A stretch of DNA of 5,341 nucleotides from Bdellovibrionales bacterium. GTDB taxonomy: Bacteria > Bdellovibrionota > Bdellovibrionia > Bdellovibrionales > JAMPXM01. The notes beneath the pieces are model-generated. The model saw nothing but the letters and a program-made list of their open reading frames with translations, ran no database searches and was not told where the DNA came from. The stretch is from positions 1-5,341 of the forward strand of contig SXRI01000100.1 in NCBI GenBank assembly GCA_005793615.1. Direction: 5' to 3'. How positions within the stretch are numbered: position 1 is the first letter of the stretch; each line of letters starts with the position of its first letter. The position numbers and the translations under genes are program-made. Below are positions 1 through 5,305 of the stretch, one piece after another.

Positions 1-82
1 ATGCGCGACTAGCTGTCAGCCTTGTCGCATGACGTGCAAATATTCACATGAATGGGATTTCGACATTTACAGACGATTTTCA

Positions 83-766
83 TCAGGCTTTGGGGCCATT
101 GGGATCGGACTCCGCCACCTGGCCATCGACCAGATGAATTCGCCGCGAGGCCATATCGGCAAACTCTTTATCGTGGGTCACATAGATAATAGTGGTTCCA
201 CGTTCGCGATTGATCCGCGCGAACAAATTCATAACCGCGCGTCCGTTAACGGTGTCGAGATTGCCGGTCGGCTCGTCGGCAAAAAGATAAGCTGGCTCCA
301 TAACCAGCGCACGCGCAATTGCCACCCTCTGTTGCTCACCGCCGGAAAGCTGACTCGGTAAGCTATCGGCCTTGTCCAAAATGCCAAACTCCTCAAGAAG
401 TTTGCGCGCAAAATCACTGCGCGAACGCTCACTTCCGGTTTTGATCGCTGGCATCAATACATTTTCAAGCGCCGTGAGTTCCGGCAATAGGTGGTGAAAT
501 TGAAAAACGAATCCCATGCGCGCGTTGCGAAAGCCGTGCACTTCACGCGACGACATATCCGATATTTTGCGACCGTCAATTTCGACTTCACCGGAAGTGG
601 GCGGATCAAGCGTACTAATAATATATAAGAGTGTACTTTTCCCGGAGCCTGAGCGGCCCGTGATCGACAAGAATTCACCCGTTTTGATTTCGGCATTTAC
701 GCCTCTTAGAACCGGCGTCGCCAGTTGGCCGAAGCTCTTTTTAATATTGCGCATGACGATCGACAT
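83..766 (-). CDS. ABC transporter ATP-binding protein, MacB/LolD type
   Basis: This is the cytoplasmic ATPase that powers a MacB/LolCDE-type (type VII) ABC transporter. The 227-residue protein is a single nucleotide-binding domain close to LolD length. Visible motifs are Walker A GRSGSGKST (37-45), the Q-loop glutamine in VFQF (Q89), the ABC signature LSGGEQQR (140-147), Walker B YLFADEP with catalytic E165, the D-loop TGNLD (167-171) and the switch histidine in VTHD (H198). All catalytic residues are present, so it should be active. The LSGGEQQRVAIARAL and DEPTGNLD wording is typical of the LolD/MacB/FtsE group. The ATG shares one base with the permease stop (TGATG), so translation is probably coupled; only a weak Shine-Dalgarno is seen. 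It is the last gene of the adaptor-permease-ATPase set. Sequence alone cannot separate lipoprotein release from drug or peptide export; the adaptor gene favours MacAB-like export. Confidence 0.95.
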   Translation of the reverse strand: MSIVMRNIKKSFGQLATPVLRGVNAEIKTGEFLSITGRSGSGKSTLLYIISTLDPPTSGEVEIDGRKISDMSSREVHGFRNARMGFVFQFHHLLPELTALENVLMPAIKTGSERSRSDFARKLLEEFGILDKADSLPSQLSGGEQQRVAIARALVMEPAYLFADEPTGNLDTVNGRAVMNLFARINRERGTTIIYVTHDKEFADMASRRIHLVDGQVAESDPNGPKA

Positions 767-2016
767 CAGGAATTCTCGCTTCGAATAATGTCAATCGGCT
801 CAAGGCCGCCAGCAGAACGCGCCGGAAAATAACTTGCAAAGCTTGACGAGAAGAGCGCCAGGAAAAAAGCTTTCACGTAGATCAAGTAGTCAAACGACAC
901 CATCATGTGACTACCGCCCAGACCGCGGTCAGCAGATACCTCAATCTGAGATACCATATAAGACGCCATATATCCAAAGAACAGACCGACGACGCCACCG
1001 ACCGCGCCAAGCATGAGTCCCTGGATGAGGAAGAGCCGGGAAACATCCCAGGGCTCAAATCCCATCGACCGCAGGATGGCGATCTCTCTTCTTTTGTGGG
1101 TAACAGCTAAACTTAAAATATTGTAGATTCCGAAGCCAGCGACCACCAAGATTGAGACCGTCATCGAGTTCCGCACGACATCTTGGGTCTTAAAAACCGA
1201 CATGATGCCTTCATTGGACTGATCCCAGCTTTGCACTTTTTCCTGACTGAGCAGGTTCCAAGTAGTGGCTGTATCAGCGGCTCTGGTGACATCCACTAAC
1301 CGGACCGCGATATCAGAGATGCGACTTGGCGTCAGATTCAACTGTTGAACATCGCGAATGGCCGCAAAGATCGTTGACTCATCGAGGCTCTTTACGCCAA
1401 GGCGAAAAATGCCGACGATTCGAAACGGCTGAGGCATGCCGCGCCCGGAAGCAAGATAGATCGTTTCATTCAACGAGGCGCCGATCTTCCTGGCCAAAGC
1501 CTCGCCAATTGCAACGCGATTTCCCGAATTACCGATGTCAGTGAATTTCCCGCGCAGCATGTACTTATTGATCGTTGATACACGCGATTGCCGTTCCGGT
1601 TCAGAGCCGATAACTCGGGCGCCGATAGAAACTCGACCGTAGGTCGCAATCGCCTGCACCACAAGTTGCGGAGAAACCGCGGCGACATCGATGTCTCGCT
1701 CCAATCGGTCCAACCAGGTTCGCGGCGATAGAATGTAGGCGTTGTCTTTGCGACCCGATGGCGGTTTGAGCCAAGAAACTATCTGCCCTTCATTGAACAT
1801 CGAATCTCGCAACGAATCGGCCGTAAGAAATTCCTCACGCGCAGATATACGGACGTGGGAATCATTATTTACCAATTGATCAATAATGAAAGTCTGAAAG
1901 CCAAGCATCATTCCGGAGATGCCGATAAATGCCGCGCAACCCAACACAATGCCCATCAGGGTCAGGGCAGTCTGTCTCTTTCGGCTAAGGAGATGACGTA
2001 ACGCGAGAAAAAACAT
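766..2016 (-). CDS. ABC transporter permease, MacB/FtsX family
   Basis: Inner-membrane permease of a MacB/LolC/E-type transporter, 416 residues, with the expected four-helix layout. A first hydrophobic helix (about 17-40) is followed by a large extracytoplasmic region (about 41-283) matching the MacB periplasmic core domain. Three more helices follow at about 284-306, 328-354 and 376-397. The cytoplasmic loop after helix 2 carries the characteristic THKRREIAILRSMGF (306-320). The C-terminal end, SYFPARSAGGLEPIDIIR (395-412), matches the family's P-A-R-x-A-x-x-x-x-P-[IV]-[DE]-x-[IL]-R ending. No ATPase domain is fused, unlike E. coli MacB; the ATPase is the next gene. The start lies six bases after the adaptor stop, and the ribosome site is weak, implying coupled translation. 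A homodimer with two ATPases is expected, since only one permease gene is present. Substrate is unknown. Confidence 0.93.
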   Translation of the reverse strand: MFFLALRHLLSRKRQTALTLMGIVLGCAAFIGISGMMLGFQTFIIDQLVNNDSHVRISAREEFLTADSLRDSMFNEGQIVSWLKPPSGRKDNAYILSPRTWLDRLERDIDVAAVSPQLVVQAIATYGRVSIGARVIGSEPERQSRVSTINKYMLRGKFTDIGNSGNRVAIGEALARKIGASLNETIYLASGRGMPQPFRIVGIFRLGVKSLDESTIFAAIRDVQQLNLTPSRISDIAVRLVDVTRAADTATTWNLLSQEKVQSWDQSNEGIMSVFKTQDVVRNSMTVSILVVAGFGIYNILSLAVTHKRREIAILRSMGFEPWDVSRLFLIQGLMLGAVGGVVGLFFGYMASYMVSQIEVSADRGLGGSHMMVSFDYLIYVKAFFLALFSSSFASYFPARSAGGLEPIDIIRSENS

Positions 2017-2022
2017 TGTTCT

Positions 2023-2796
2023 TTACTTACTCCGTACCATCACTTGGTCATCCTTCTTTAGATTCTCCCCCAGGACCTCGGCCCACTCACCGTCGACAAC
2101 GCCGAGTCGAACTGGCACACGTTCCTGCTTTCCTGCCCGAACCCGAGTGATTTGTCCTGCCACCAATGCACGCACCGGTACCAAAAGCGCATCAGCTTTG
2201 CGTCCGACTTCGATCGCAACATCGGCGGTCATACCGGACAACACTCCATCAGGCCACTTGCCAATTTCTATGCGCACGATGAACTGGCTGTCGCGCGGGT
2301 AGACCCGAGTCACCTTTCCTTCAACTTTTTCATTTCGTAAACTCTCAAAGCTGACAGCCACCTTTTGCCCGCTCTTGACTCTTAACACCGACTGTTGCTC
2401 CAAGCTTACTTCAAGATAGAGGGCCTCGAGGTTCGTGACCGAAATGATTGGTACTTGCGGGGGAATGATCTCGCCCTCACGAAAGGCGATATGAGTGACA
2501 GTTCCGGAGATTGGCGAACGAAAGGAGTTCTGGTCGAGCTGCAAAAGTACGTCGCCTGGCTTTACTATATCGCCCTCACTCACCATTATTTTGCGAATTT
2601 GCAGCGTGAGCCCGCTGCGTACATTATAAACTCTATCGGAAACCACTGTCCCCAAGCCATAGATAGCCTCAACCACCTCACCGACTCTCGGCGAGATCTC
2701 GATCTGAGCGCCATTTCGCTTCCAATACAACAAACCGACGGCAGTGCCAACGGCTGCCACTACAATTAGGCCACTGAAAATCACGCGAAGATTCAT
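2023..2796 (-). CDS. Periplasmic adaptor (membrane fusion) protein, HlyD/MacA-like, short form
   Basis: Adaptor subunit of the exporter encoded just downstream. The 257-residue protein has an N-terminal membrane anchor (about 5-24). A lipoyl-like domain follows in two halves (about 57-89 and 91-120), with the hallmark SEGDIVKPGDVLLQLD and SPISGTVTHIAFREGE stretches. Next come a beta-barrel region (about 127-195, with GMTADVAIEV) and a C-terminal membrane-proximal domain (about 200-257, LLVPVRALV...). The two lipoyl halves are joined almost directly (LDQNSFRSPISG), so the long alpha-helical hairpin that MacA and AcrA use to reach TolC is missing. The protein is correspondingly shorter than the roughly 370 residues of MacA. 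The ATG is preceded by an AGGGG Shine-Dalgarno about eight bases upstream. It opens the three-gene transporter set, six bases before the permease. The family call is firm; the partner outer-membrane channel, if any, is not in the window. Confidence 0.88.
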   Translation of the reverse strand: MNLRVIFSGLIVVAAVGTAVGLLYWKRNGAQIEISPRVGEVVEAIYGLGTVVSDRVYNVRSGLTLQIRKIMVSEGDIVKPGDVLLQLDQNSFRSPISGTVTHIAFREGEIIPPQVPIISVTNLEALYLEVSLEQQSVLRVKSGQKVAVSFESLRNEKVEGKVTRVYPRDSQFIVRIEIGKWPDGVLSGMTADVAIEVGRKADALLVPVRALVAGQITRVRAGKQERVPVRLGVVDGEWAEVLGENLKKDDQVMVRSK

Positions 2797-2881
2797 CGAA
2801 GTTTCCCCTGCCAGGAATCATCGTATCGATTCACGCCCCTATCGGCAATGACGCCCATCGGAACCAGGCTATTTTAAATCG
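2797..2881. other. Gap between acetyltransferase and transporter genes
   Basis: These 85 bases separate the stop of the acetyltransferase from the adaptor start, both on the minus strand. Just after the stop, the minus strand is AT-rich (TTTAAAATAG), which could be a -10-like element for a separate transporter promoter, but I see no convincing -35 partner. There is no strong terminator hairpin with a T run. Read-through from the upstream pair into the transporter therefore remains possible. Confidence 0.4.
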
Positions 2882-3463
2882 TTAATCAGCTAGAGACTCT
2901 AACTCGCGATCAGTTAGCGCAAGCCTCGACACGGGAATCGGTTCACGCGGCACCCCACCTGACTGCAATTCGAGTTGATACCAGATGACATCGTACCAAT
3001 TGCCTTTTTTAAAGCCGATATTTTTATAAGTGCCCACTTTCGTGAATCCAAGCGCTTCGTGCAAACCCGTACTTGCCGGGTTCGGGAGCGTGATTCCGCC
3101 AAGGGCGTTATAGAATCCCTGTTCTTTCAAAATTCGGAAAAGGCAGCGGTAGAGCGAGCGCCCCAGGTTCCTACGATGATAGGCCGAAGCAATATAAACT
3201 GACACCTCGGCAGACCAATTATAGGCACACCGAGTGCGATGAGGCGACCCGTAGGCATATCCTGCGACCTTACCCTCGATCTCACATACAATCCACGGAT
3301 GGGTTTTGGTAATTTCTCGAAACCGATCTTGAAACTCCTGAAGACTAGGAACCGCCGTCTCAAACGAGATCGGCGTGTCGGCAACATAGGGCGCATAGAT
3401 CTCTAGCATCCGTTCAACGTCAGATTCAAGAGCCCAACGAATTTTAGATGTAGACTGGCTCAA
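2882..3463 (-). CDS. GNAT family N-acetyltransferase, phosphinothricin acetyltransferase-like
   Basis: Acetyl-CoA-dependent N-acetyltransferase of the PAT/Bar/MddA branch, whose members acetylate phosphinothricin, methionine sulfoximine or related amino-acid analogues. With the start used here it has 193 residues. The fold begins KIRWALESDVERMLEIYAPY, the usual first strand and helix. The acetyl-CoA pyrophosphate loop is in YHRRNLGRSLY (95-105). The PAT signature follows as LPN (126-128), LHEALGF (134-140) and GFKKGNWYDVIWYQLEL (150-166). An open-frame GTG at 3482-3484 would add seven residues and overlap the regulator stop (GTGA), but it has no Shine-Dalgarno. The TTG at 3461-3463 lies six bases after a perfect GGAGG, so I prefer it. 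The extension has no family-like residues. Tight packing behind the AraC-type regulator suggests cotranscription. The true substrate cannot be read from sequence; many PAT-like enzymes are general amino-acid-analogue acetylases. Confidence 0.9.
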   Translation of the reverse strand: MSQSTSKIRWALESDVERMLEIYAPYVADTPISFETAVPSLQEFQDRFREITKTHPWIVCEIEGKVAGYAYGSPHRTRCAYNWSAEVSVYIASAYHRRNLGRSLYRCLFRILKEQGFYNALGGITLPNPASTGLHEALGFTKVGTYKNIGFKKGNWYDVIWYQLELQSGGVPREPIPVSRLALTDRELESLAD

Positions 3464-3469
3464 ACGTGA

Positions 3470-3474
3470 CCTCC
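3470..3474 (-). promoter_or_regulatory. Shine-Dalgarno deciding the acetyltransferase start
   Basis: The minus strand reads GGAGG here, six bases before a TTG codon at 3461-3463 in the acetyltransferase frame. The upstream alternative GTG (3482-3484) has no purine-rich site in front of it. This supports initiation at TTG, although GTGA stop-start coupling could also operate. Confidence 0.55.
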
Positions 3475-3480
3475 ATGAAC

Positions 3481-4368
3481 TCACTGAATCGGAATATAGA
3501 TATCGACTTCGGAGCTCTCGGAACCGAACTTGAAACGCTCATCGTAAATTTCCAGGTCAGGCGCCTCACGAAGCGTTTTACCCGACTTAGGTAGCCACGA
3601 TCCAAAAATATATGACATCGTATGTTCAAGCTTATCAAGCCCACCACGGTGGGTAAAAACCGCATACGCTCCGGCAGGCACGACTTTTTCTACCATACCC
3701 GCAGGCACAGAATCAAAGCTCTGTACTTCGGCACAGGCCATATAAAAATACTCGTCCGGATGAACCTTCTTCGATGCATCCGCGACAGCCTCACAAAGGC
3801 CGATGTCAAAACGTCCGGTCCTAGATTTAATTTCACTCGAGCGTTTCAAATAACTGTCCCACAGCTTTGGCAACACAATGTGATTGTTCTTTTCGGGCGA
3901 AAGAATCGAGATAAAGTTCGTTCCCAGGCCTACGACTTTCTTCCCTTGGATCTCTATTATTCTCGGCTGCATCGTCATTCCTCCATATAAGTGGTCGAGG
4001 TACTCCATCGTAATCCTCGGTTTATTGAGGGCATGAACAGATCTAATTCCATTTTTTCGCACCTCTCCAGGAGTGAACCCGAACATCGCCTTAAAGGCCC
4101 GCGTGAAAGATTCCTGCGAGTCAAATTGATGATCGACGGCTACTTCGATGATCCGCCGATCCGATGCCACGAGCTCCATCAACGCTGAACTCAGTCGCCG
4201 CTTACGAACATACTCCTTAAGCGTCTCGCCTACAGTCGCGCCAAATACCTTTTGAAAGTGCCACATGGAAAAGCAAGCTTCGCGAGCAATAGCCTCGGTC
4301 GGCAGCTCCTCTTTAAGGTGCTGCTCGATATAGTCAATCGCTCTTTGAATGCGTGCTAGATGATCCAT
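3481..4368 (-). CDS. AraC family transcriptional regulator with GyrI-like effector-binding domain (Rob-like architecture)
   Basis: DNA-binding regulator of 295 residues with the layout of E. coli Rob (HTH first, ligand domain second). The N-terminal AraC/XylS domain (about 5-106) has two helix-turn-helix units. The first is around EAIAREACFSMWHFQKVF (25-42). The second is IIEVAVDHQFDSQESFTRAF (73-92), followed by the conserved GFTPGEVRK (97-105). The C-terminal half (about 131-295) matches the GyrI-like/AraC effector-binding (SHS2) fold: an early strand IIEIQGKKVVGLG, a central VPAGAYAVFTHRGGLDKL (230-247), and the ending EAPDLEIYDERF (268-279), where such domains carry acidic ligand-contacting residues. 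ATG is preceded by GGGA at five bases. Its stop overlaps or abuts the acetyltransferase, so it likely controls that gene and perhaps the exporter in response to a small, probably cationic or amphipathic ligand. The promoter lies in the divergent region shared with the ThrRS-like gene, so it might affect that gene too (inference). Confidence 0.93.
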   Translation of the reverse strand: MDHLARIQRAIDYIEQHLKEELPTEAIAREACFSMWHFQKVFGATVGETLKEYVRKRRLSSALMELVASDRRIIEVAVDHQFDSQESFTRAFKAMFGFTPGEVRKNGIRSVHALNKPRITMEYLDHLYGGMTMQPRIIEIQGKKVVGLGTNFISILSPEKNNHIVLPKLWDSYLKRSSEIKSRTGRFDIGLCEAVADASKKVHPDEYFYMACAEVQSFDSVPAGMVEKVVPAGAYAVFTHRGGLDKLEHTMSYIFGSWLPKSGKTLREAPDLEIYDERFKFGSESSEVDIYIPIQ

Positions 4369-4491
4369 TCATTTCCCGTGCCCAAGACTAGTAGCAGCCG
4401 CCTGAAGCGCAGTTTTGATATTTTGTGCGAAAATGTCCTTAAACCACGATAAATTTGAATTACCCGGCGGGTCACTGCCGAGAGTTCCGTA

Positions 4492-4520
4492 TTAACCTCT
4501 GTTATAGAGGCGATTAGTAT
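4492..4520 (+). promoter_or_regulatory. Candidate promoter for the leader and ThrRS-like gene
   Basis: TTAACC (4492-4497) and TAGTAT (4515-4520) each match four of six sigma-70 consensus bases and are separated by exactly 17 bases, predicting a transcript start near 4527. An alternative pair, TTAGCA (4527-4532) and GATACT (4549-4554) with a 16-base spacer, would start near 4561, the leader ATG itself, giving a leaderless leader transcript. Both are weak matches and neither is certain. Confidence 0.3.
4496..4510. repeat. Perfect inverted repeat, possible operator
   Basis: CCTCT-GTTAT-AGAGG is a perfect 5-bp inverted repeat with a 5-base centre. It sits inside the spacer of the better-placed candidate promoter, where a bound regulator could block or remodel the promoter. 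A second repeat of the same geometry, TATCG-GTTTT-CGATA, lies at 4538-4552. Arms of this length can arise by chance. Confidence 0.3.
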
Positions 4521-4560
4521 TTTGATTTAGCATTTCATATCGGTTTTCGATACTCTATTC

Positions 4561-4617
4561 ATGATGAAAGCATCATCCTTTCTATTCCCACTTCCGACTT
4601 CGACCACCACCCCTTAG
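4561..4617 (+). CDS. Threonine-rich leader peptide of an attenuator
   Basis: An 18-codon ORF encodes MMKASSFLFPLPTSTTTP and stops with TAG at 4615-4617. Its end carries four threonine codons, ACT-TCG-ACC-ACC-ACC, just before the stop, the classical arrangement of an amino-acid-sensing leader peptide. The stop codon lies within the first hairpin, and a GC hairpin with a T-rich run follows about 18 bases later, then the start of a threonyl-tRNA synthetase-like gene. This logical match between the sensed amino acid and the downstream enzyme is the main support. The weak point is translation: no clear Shine-Dalgarno precedes the ATG, so it may be poorly initiated, leaderless, or start at the second ATG (4564). 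The function is inferred from layout. Confidence 0.65.
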   Translation: MMKASSFLFPLPTSTTTP

Positions 4618-4668
4618 GGGTCAATACCTTTTCTTGGCCCTCAAGGGCCACCACAGATTTTATTTTTT
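4609..4668 (+). terminator. Transcription attenuator: alternative hairpins and Rho-independent terminator
   Basis: Three mutually exclusive pairings are visible. Hairpin 1:2 is ACCCC (4609-4613) with GGGGT (4617-4621), overlapping the last threonine codon and the leader stop. The antiterminator 2:3 pairs AGGGGTCAA (4616-4624) with TTGGCCCT (4634-4641), using one bulged G and one G-U pair. The terminator 3:4 is TGGCCC (4635-4640) with GGGCCA (4645-4650), loop TCAA, followed by CCACAGA and the T-rich TTTTATTTTTT (4658-4668). A ribosome stalled on the threonine codons would cover strand 1 and free strand 2 for the antiterminator; completing translation would cover strand 2 and let the terminator form. 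The seven bases between stem and T run are longer than usual, so terminator strength is uncertain. Confidence 0.6.
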
Positions 4669-4716
4669 AACATCATAAATGCTGCGCTTTATGCGCCTTC
4701 AATTTTTGGAGTTCAT

Positions 4717-5268
4717 ATGGCTTACAAATTCGATCATCGGCAACTTGCCGATGAAATGGAGATCTATTTCTTTGACGACAACATCGGTGCGGGTTTGCCG
4801 GTCTGGCTTCCTAACGGTGTGGCGATTCGCGATGAACTTGAGTCTTACATTAAGCGACTCGAGATGCAACATGGCTATCAGCGCGTGGTCAGTCCTCATC
4901 TCGCTAAGGCCTCTCTTTACCAGGTTTCTGGTCATCTGCGGGCGTTCGGCGAAAGCATGTATCCGCCGATGCACTGGCCCGAAGACGGTAGCGAGTATTT
5001 TCTTAAACCTATGAACTGCCCCCATCATCACAAAGTCTTTAGCTGTCAGCCTCGAAGTCACCGCCAGTTACCACTACGTATCGCGGAGTACGGACAGGTT
5101 TATCGCTTTGAAAGCAGTGGCGCCCTGCGCGGTCTCAGTCGTGTACGAGGACTCTGCCAGAACGATGCCCATATCTATATTGATCCCGCCGATGCCGCGA
5201 GTGAGTGCGTATTTCGGTTAAGGCGCCCGGCTGTTTCGGTTCGATTCCGCCCGGCTATCGGAGCGTAG
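4717..5268 (+). pseudogene. thrS: Threonyl-tRNA synthetase-like gene, editing-domain-less, interrupted by an insertion sequence
   Basis: This is the 5' part of a class II threonyl-tRNA synthetase, which charges tRNA-Thr in the cytoplasm. The ATG follows GGAG (4708-4711) at five bases, so the protein starts directly at the catalytic core (YKFDHRQLADEMEIYFFD). The TGS and editing domains of the usual roughly 640-residue enzyme are absent by design, not by truncation. Motif 1 ends GYQRVVSP (53-60). The zinc ligands C101 (LKPMNCPHHH) and H152 (QNDAHIY) are present, as are motif 2 residues R130, E132 and R142; these keep the spacing of E. coli C334, H385, R363, E365 and R375. Homology stops at about residue 161. 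The last 21 residues, to TAG at 5266-5268, read through IS21-type terminal repeats. Motif 3, the third zinc histidine and the anticodon-binding domain are lost, so the product should be inactive. The rest of the gene probably lies beyond the element. The Thr-rich leader upstream suggests it was threonine-regulated. Confidence 0.85.
5212..5256. repeat. Tandem terminal repeats of the IS end (transposase-binding type)
   Basis: Two direct repeats share TTTCGGTT and CGCCCGGCT blocks separated by four and six bases (5212-5232 and 5234-5256). They lie within the first 55 bases of the element, where IS21-family IstA transposase-binding sites occur. The function is inferred from position and family. 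Confidence 0.7.
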
Positions 5269-5277
5269 CGACGCTAC
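5265..5277. repeat. Small inverted repeat inside the IS end
   Basis: GTAGC-GAC-GCTAC is a perfect 5-bp inverted repeat with a 3-base loop, about 30 bases after the possible istB stop on the minus strand. It could end transcription leaving the element, but there is no clean T run next to it in that direction, so it is only a hairpin candidate. Confidence 0.3.
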
Positions 5278-5305
5278 TGATTTAGTTTTCGCATTTCAGA
5301 TCCTG

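Larger units (their letters stand above)
4369..4716. other. Divergent intergenic region, regulator / ThrRS-like gene
   Basis: These 348 bases lie between two divergently transcribed genes. The left part (4369-4490) must hold the minus-strand promoter of the regulator, but I see only weak -35/-10 candidates and call none. The middle (4492-4554) has plus-strand promoter-like hexamers and two short perfect inverted repeats. The right part (4561-4668) holds the threonine leader ORF and the attenuator hairpins. I find no tRNA-like sequence and no T-box consensus here. Confidence 0.7.

Noticed and set aside
10..22. TAGCTGTCAGCCT occurs both here and inside the ThrRS-like gene (near 5040)
   Set aside because: A 13-base match has a fair probability of arising by chance in a 5.3-kb window. 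The second copy encodes ordinary ThrRS residues, and flanks do not match.
1..30. Hairpin-like GCGAC/GTCGC pairing (5-9 with 24-28) after the ATPase stop
   Set aside because: The stem is short with a 14-base interior and has no T run on either strand in view, so a terminator for the transporter operon is not supported. The 82 bases left of the ATPase stop otherwise show nothing I can call.
2395..2769. Plus-strand ORF of 124 codons opposite the adaptor gene
   Set aside because: The adaptor frame shows lipoyl and beta-barrel motifs, while this antisense frame shows no recognisable domain.
2891..2901. TAGAGACTCTA palindrome
   Set aside because: It lies inside the 3' coding end of the acetyltransferase and is too short and isolated to support an operator or terminator.
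4679..5014. Plus-strand ORF of 111 codons overlapping the ThrRS-like start
   Set aside because: It is an out-of-frame shadow of the ThrRS-like gene, has no ribosome site, and its translation shows no family features.
4699..5061. Minus-strand ORF of 120 codons opposite the ThrRS-like gene
   Set aside because: It is an antisense shadow. The plus-strand frame has clear class II synthetase motifs, and this one has none.
5203..5268. Programmed frameshift or natural C-terminal extension of the ThrRS-like protein
   Set aside because: No other frame continues ThrRS homology after residue 161, and the DNA shows IS-end repeats, so insertion explains the break better.
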